DNA of 8,455 nucleotides, taken from assembly GCA_947591175.1 (NCBI GenBank), contig CANQDB010000056.1, forward strand, positions 1 through 8,455, in the 5' to 3' direction. Shown in pieces: positions 5,987-8,455 of this stretch; positions within the stretch are counted from its first letter, which is position 1; each line of letters starts with the position of its first letter. Source of the stretch: an uncultured Bacilli bacterium. GTDB taxonomy: Bacteria > Bacillota_I > Bacilli_A > RF39 > UBA660. The translations under genes were made by a program, and so were the position numbers. The notes under the pieces are model-generated. The model was given only the letters and a program-made list of their open reading frames with translations, did not search any database and had not been told where the DNA came from.

Positions 5987-6028
5987 GAGTGTTATTTGAT
6001 ATTAAAAATTCAAATTCGCTCTTTTTTT
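5987..6028 (+). terminator. Rho-independent terminator for the 183-aa hypothetical gene
   Basis: GAGTG-TT-ATTTGA (5987-5999) pairs with TCAAAT-T-CGCTC (6010-6021): 11 pairs, including one G-U, around a small internal loop, with a 10-nt AT-rich apical loop, then seven T (6022-6028). It lies 107 bp after the stop codon. Confidence 0.7.
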
Positions 6029-6046
6029 AGTGCCAAAGTGGGAGAT

Positions 6047-6094
6047 AAAAAAAGCCGATTGACAAAGCCGGTATGAAAAACCGACTTTGTCAAT
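6047..6094 (-). terminator. Terminator of the HExxH protein gene
   Basis: ATTGACAAAG (6058-6067) pairs perfectly with CTTTGTCAAT (6085-6094). One C/A mismatch follows, then CGGT/ACCG, and a 7-nt loop. On the minus strand the stem is followed by CGGC and then seven T (6047-6053). It sits about 40 bp past the stop codon of the minus-strand gene. Confidence 0.75.
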
Positions 6095-6102
6095 GACCTG
6101 AA

Positions 6103-6127
6103 CCACCATTTTCAAGGGTGGATTTTT
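6103..6127 (+). terminator. Short plus-strand terminator-like hairpin
   Basis: CCACC (6103-6107) and GGTGG (6117-6121), 9-nt loop, then A and five T (6123-6127). The stem is only 5 bp but entirely G-C rich in an AT-rich setting. It could back up the terminator at 5987-6028 and block plus-strand transcription into the antisense of the HExxH gene. Confidence 0.5.
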
Positions 6128-6134
6128 ACTTCTT

Positions 6135-6896
6135 TTAATCGTTCTTTATAAAGTATTCGTATTGTTTAAATAGCTCATAACTTTTTTGAATAGCCTTAGT
6201 AATAGGATAATTATTTACGTAGTCTTTTAAAATATCAATCAAAGATTTACCTTTTATAAAAGTTCTATAAAAAATAGGGTAAGCCGACAAATCATCATTA
6301 GTATATTTTTTGAATGTCTCATTATTTATTAAAGGATCTATCATAGCTTCACTTAGATACCAAGCAATATGAGGTGAATCAAATTCTTCTTCCGTGTAAT
6401 TTGGATAAATTTCTTTCCATTTTTCAAAATATAGGAAATGACACAATTCATGAATTGTAGTAGCAATTAAATTATCTTCACTTACTCCATAATTTACATT
6501 AAAACTATGATTTTTAATATATCTAGGGCAAACCGGTAATAAGCCAACATAGCAAAAAATTTTCCAGTTTCTAGGCCAGGTGATTTCTAATTTTTTCTCT
6601 AAATCTTCCATAACATTATCATTTATTTTGTCCCAAATTCGTTGATATTTTTTTAGATCATCATCTTTAAATAATTTTTCTAAAATTGGTTTAACTTCCT
6701 TTTCGAGAATTACATATAATTCTTCATTTGACATATTTTCTCTAATTTTATTTTTTAGATTTGGAAACATTTCCATCATAAATTTATAAAAATTAAGAGG
6801 GCTATTTTGACTATTCTCGGGTTTAACATACCAAACTAAGTCATCGAGATTTTCATCGATATTTAAAGGTTTAAATTCAACTTTTGGAAAATTCAT
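6135..6896 (-). CDS. Hypothetical protein with HExxH zinc-metalloprotease motif
   Basis: A 253-residue protein of a family I cannot name. The decisive feature is TIHELCHFLYFEKW at 147-160, with the zinc-binding HELCH (His149, Glu150, His153) in a helix. Downstream, WYLSEAMIDPLI (179-190) offers Glu183 as a third ligand, 30 residues after the second histidine, which is the gluzincin-type arrangement. There is no signal peptide or membrane segment, so it should act in the cytosol. The first 110 residues are charged and helical, followed by a small hydrophobic, Cys-containing stretch (112-125, CYVGLLPVCP). The ATG follows GGTGAT (6902-6907). It is monocistronic, with its own promoter and terminator. 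Substrate unknown; peptidase activity is inferred from the motif only. Confidence 0.75.
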   Translation of the reverse strand: MNFPKVEFKPLNIDENLDDLVWYVKPENSQNSPLNFYKFMMEMFPNLKNKIRENMSNEELYVILEKEVKPILEKLFKDDDLKKYQRIWDKINDNVMEDLEKKLEITWPRNWKIFCYVGLLPVCPRYIKNHSFNVNYGVSEDNLIATTIHELCHFLYFEKWKEIYPNYTEEEFDSPHIAWYLSEAMIDPLINNETFKKYTNDDLSAYPIFYRTFIKGKSLIDILKDYVNNYPITKAIQKSYELFKQYEYFIKND

Positions 6897-6917
6897 ATAA
6901 CATCACCACTTAAATTA

Positions 6918-6926
6918 ATTATAACA
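6918..6926 (-). promoter_or_regulatory. Extended -10 of the HExxH protein gene
   Basis: Minus-strand TGT-TATAAT, 22 bp before the start codon. No good -35 hexamer stands at the proper distance, where the sequence is a T-rich tract. Initiation near 6911 would leave a leader of about 15 nt. Confidence 0.5.
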
Positions 6927-7019
6927 AAAAAAGTGAGAAATAAAAAAGTTTTACTTATTGTAAATAATGAACGATACTCTCTACTAGATTGGTGCCACAA
7001 TCAATTAATGAGGCAATAT

Positions 7020-7048
7020 TAGAAATTTTATTGCTTTTATACTATAAT
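7020..7048 (+). promoter_or_regulatory. Likely promoter of the two-helix membrane protein gene
   Basis: TAGAAA (7020-7025, four of six to TTGACA), a 17-bp spacer and a perfect TATAAT (7043-7048). The start codon is 31 bp after the -10. Confidence 0.55.
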
Positions 7049-7078
7049 ATTATTAAGTTTATTAGTTAAGGTGAAAAA

Positions 7079-7630
7079 ATGAAAAAGAAAACCATTGATG
7101 AATATATTGGTATTGGTAAAGCTGATATATTTGTGTATATAATCGTAGCTATTGTTTTACTTGTTATATCTCTATATATTGGCATTAAACATAACTTTTA
7201 TTATCTTACGATATTTATTAGTGTAGTAATGCTAGCAAGAATTGCTGAACGAATTGAAACGCTTTTTACATTAAAAAAAATAAAAACTTATTTAATTGAA
7301 AATAAACTTATAGATAAAATCGGTAATATCGATTACTGGAATGAAAGATATTATTTTTTAACCGACAATTATATGATAATTAAACAAAACAAAGTAATTT
7401 CTGCCTTTGAATATTCTGAAATAGAAAGAATATATAAAGAAAGTTCACTTGAATTAAGTAAAAATAGTTCTTATCAAGAGCATTTACACATAGTAGTAAA
7501 TAATAATAATTTCAAAGTTTTAACTTCTTCAACAATTTTGGTTGGTGAAGACAATTGCGATATTAGTAATTATTTAATAGAAAAGAATCCAAATATAAAA
7601 ATTGACGAAACTATAGATGATAAAAAATAG
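7079..7630 (+). CDS. Hypothetical membrane protein, two N-terminal helices and a soluble C-terminal domain
   Basis: A 183-residue protein. Two transmembrane helices, about 16-36 (DIFVYIIVAIVLLVISLYIGI) and 40-55, form a hairpin that leaves both ends on the same side, likely the cytosol given the basic start MKKK. The rest (about 85-165) alternates short strands, such as RYYFLTDNYMIIKQNKVISA, EYSEIERIYKE and HLHIVVNNNNFKVL. This is the pattern of small PH-like domains found in bacterial two-helix membrane proteins, but that assignment is inference. The start follows AAGGTGA (7068-7074). It is probably monocistronic. The last codons, encoding TIDDKK and the stop, are repeated immediately downstream by a 38-bp tandem duplication, and no terminator hairpin is seen after it. 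Confidence 0.75.
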   Translation: MKKKTIDEYIGIGKADIFVYIIVAIVLLVISLYIGIKHNFYYLTIFISVVMLARIAERIETLFTLKKIKTYLIENKLIDKIGNIDYWNERYYFLTDNYMIIKQNKVISAFEYSEIERIYKESSLELSKNSSYQEHLHIVVNNNNFKVLTSSTILVGEDNCDISNYLIEKNPNIKIDETIDDKK

Positions 7631-7686
7631 ATGTATTTAAAATTAAAACTATAGATGATAAAAAATAGATATATTTAAAATTAAAA
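7608..7686 (+). repeat. 38-bp tandem duplication across the 3' end of the membrane protein gene
   Basis: Positions 7608-7648 match 7646-7686 with a 38-bp offset and one difference (G7633 versus A7671). The first copy contains the last codons and the TAG stop; the second copy is untranslated because the stop precedes it and 38 is not a multiple of three. This looks like a fairly recent replication-slippage event. Confidence 0.9.
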
Positions 7687-7922
7687 AAACGTGTTGGGAA
7701 AGAGTTGAGAATTTGAAATAACGCAAAATAAAAATGAATAATTAAATTAATAGTTTTATTCCCATGCTATCTTCAAAAGATTCTCGTAAAACAGAAATGA
7801 TATACTTTTTGGATATATAAAAAATTTTAATAAAACTTTAATAGTCTTATATCTCAATTTACTTTTGCAATTAAATTTTATATAAATTTTTCTACAAATT
7901 TCTATTCAATGTGACAAAAGAA

Positions 7923-7931
7923 TGATATAAT
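7923..7931 (+). promoter_or_regulatory. Extended -10 promoter of the interrupted gene
   Basis: TGA-TATAAT with no good -35 at 16-18 bp. GTGACA at 7911-7916 is too close, at 9 nt. It is 41 bp before the ATG and would drive both the host gene and the intron. Confidence 0.5.
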
Positions 7932-7956
7932 GAAACCATAAGAGATTTCTTTATTT

Positions 7957-7976
7957 GAGGAGTGATATATAAATGG
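7957..7976 (+). other. 5' exon: ribosome site and start codon of a gene interrupted by the intron
   Basis: GAGGAG (7957-7962), then ATG at 7973-7975 and one further base, G7976, before the intron begins. The exon's last six bases, AAATGG (7971-7976), serve as the intron-binding site. If unspliced, the reading frame from this ATG enters the intron and stops at TGA 7994-7996 after seven codons. The identity of the gene is unknown because exon 2 is outside the window. An alternative is that the ATG is fortuitous and the intron lies in an intergenic region. Confidence 0.5.
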
Positions 7977-8455
7977 GTGCGACGGTTCGGTCGTGATTAT
8001 ATAGCTGGGGACAAACCAACCTAACAAACTAGGTCAAGAGTTAGTACTAACCCATGGAGTCGAAATCGAGAGATTAGATTTAAGCGTTGGAGTTAGGAGT
8101 TCCTAGAGGAAAGGGTGCGACACCACCTGAAATAATAATGAGCCCCGTTAACACACAGCGAGTGGAAGCCGATATGCTCCATTTCATAGCAGGCAGCAAT
8201 ACACAAACGATAATGACAAGGATGTGTAGGTTCCACCGGGGTCTAAGAACTTTTCGAGAGGAACAGAATATAATCATGATACCCGTGAGGTCTTATAGAT
8301 TCCAAGTACTAGCGGTTTAAAACACCAATAGTTAAGGGTAACTAATAACTGACAAATGATGTCTTAAAGATAGGTAAAACTAGAGGCTATTATCAAGGTC
8401 TATAAGAAGTCGGATTAACTCGTAGTAGTGAAGATATAACGTGGTAGGTTAAGGA
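7977..8455 (+). mobile_element. Group II intron, 5' ribozyme portion (truncated by the window edge)
   Basis: Starts with GTGCGAC, the group II 5' splice-site consensus. Domain I pairing is visible: CCCCG (8143-8147) with CGGGG (8237-8241), GTGGAA (8162-8167) with TTCCAC (8231-8236), ACACA (8201-8205) with TGTGT (8223-8227), and a 4-bp hairpin presenting the exon-binding loop. CTCGTAGTAGT at 8419-8429 matches a block I recall from the L. lactis Ll.LtrB intron shortly before its maturase gene. The intron is a self-splicing RNA that moves by retrohoming with a reverse transcriptase/maturase, whose ORF should begin just right of the window. The window covers 479 nt, with no sign of a deletion. 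Both ORFs that can be drawn through it are chance readings of structured RNA. Confidence 0.87.
8175..8191 (+). other. EBS1 hairpin of the group II intron
   Basis: TGCT (8175-8178) and AGCA (8188-8191) close a 9-nt loop beginning CCATTT (8179-8184). That hexamer is the exact complement of the last six 5' exon bases AAATGG (7971-7976). The exon-binding sequence is thus displayed in a loop, as in other group II introns. EBS2 could not be assigned with confidence. Confidence 0.75.

Larger units (their letters stand above)
7631..7976. other. 346-bp AT-rich gap before the intron
   Basis: No convincing gene on either strand. It holds the second copy of the 38-bp repeat, then about 230 bp of low-complexity AT-rich DNA, then the promoter, ribosome site and start codon of the interrupted gene at 7923-7976. 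Two sets of complementary segments (7695-7700 with 7759-7764, and 7707-7717 with 7772-7785) are too weak to call an RNA. Confidence 0.6.

Noticed and set aside
6987..7002. Inverted repeat GATTG-N6-CAATC upstream of the membrane protein gene
   Set aside because: A 5-bp arm is too short to separate from background, and it does not overlap the promoter at 7020-7048.
7695..7785. Interleaved complementary segments (TGGGAA/TTCCCA and GAGAATTTGAA with a bulged partner) suggesting a pseudoknot RNA
   Set aside because: The pairings are short or bulged in very AT-rich DNA with no promoter or terminator around them, so chance is the simpler explanation.
8080..8320. Overlapping ORFs on both strands (8080-8277 minus, 8087-8320 plus)
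   Set aside because: They run through paired domain I sequence of the group II intron, including the EBS1 loop. They resemble no protein and lack ribosome sites.
1..8455. CRISPR array, tRNA or rRNA genes
   Set aside because: No regularly spaced repeats, cloverleaf or conserved rRNA segments were seen on either strand.

Overview
The window is AT-rich DNA from a spore-forming, low-G+C Bacillota. The evidence is its Shine-Dalgarno sites (AGGAGG/GGTGAT type), many TATAAT boxes, a recognisable clostridial-type spore cortex-lytic protein (SleC-like) and a LysM/peptidoglycan-binding partner. Genus cannot be fixed from sequence alone.

Layout. 1-252 (-) is the N-terminal 84 codons of glmS, running off the left edge. 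It is divergent from a YfcE-type metallophosphoesterase (379-1203, +) across overlapping promoters. 1392-1922 (+) is an ECF-like sigma factor, followed by a 51-codon lysine-rich ORF (2051-2206). A matching promoter-like motif (AAC, T-tract, CGACTA at a fixed 17-nt spacing) precedes both, suggesting autoregulation, and a terminator-like hairpin lies inside the leader of the small ORF. 2252-2815 (+) is a flavin reductase-type split-barrel protein, sharing a bidirectional terminator with the convergent SleC-like gene (2845-4062, -). That gene is divergent from a protein with two peptidoglycan-binding and four LysM domains (4133-5239, +). The 70-bp divergent region carries face-to-face sigma-E-like promoters, so the two are probably co-expressed in the mother cell during sporulation.

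The right half is accessory in character: an unrecognised 183-aa protein (5329-5880, +), a 254-bp gap packed with hairpins and terminators on both strands, a cytosolic HExxH protein (6135-6896, -) and a two-helix membrane protein with a soluble tail (7079-7630, +) whose 3' end is tandemly duplicated.

From 7977 to the right edge is the 5' ribozyme part of a group II intron. It begins GTGCGAC, has an exon-binding loop (CCATTT) complementary to the six exon bases before it (AAATGG), and carries a conserved CTCGTAGTAGT block. It appears to interrupt a gene one base after the start codon. The intron-encoded protein and the 3' exon lie outside the window.
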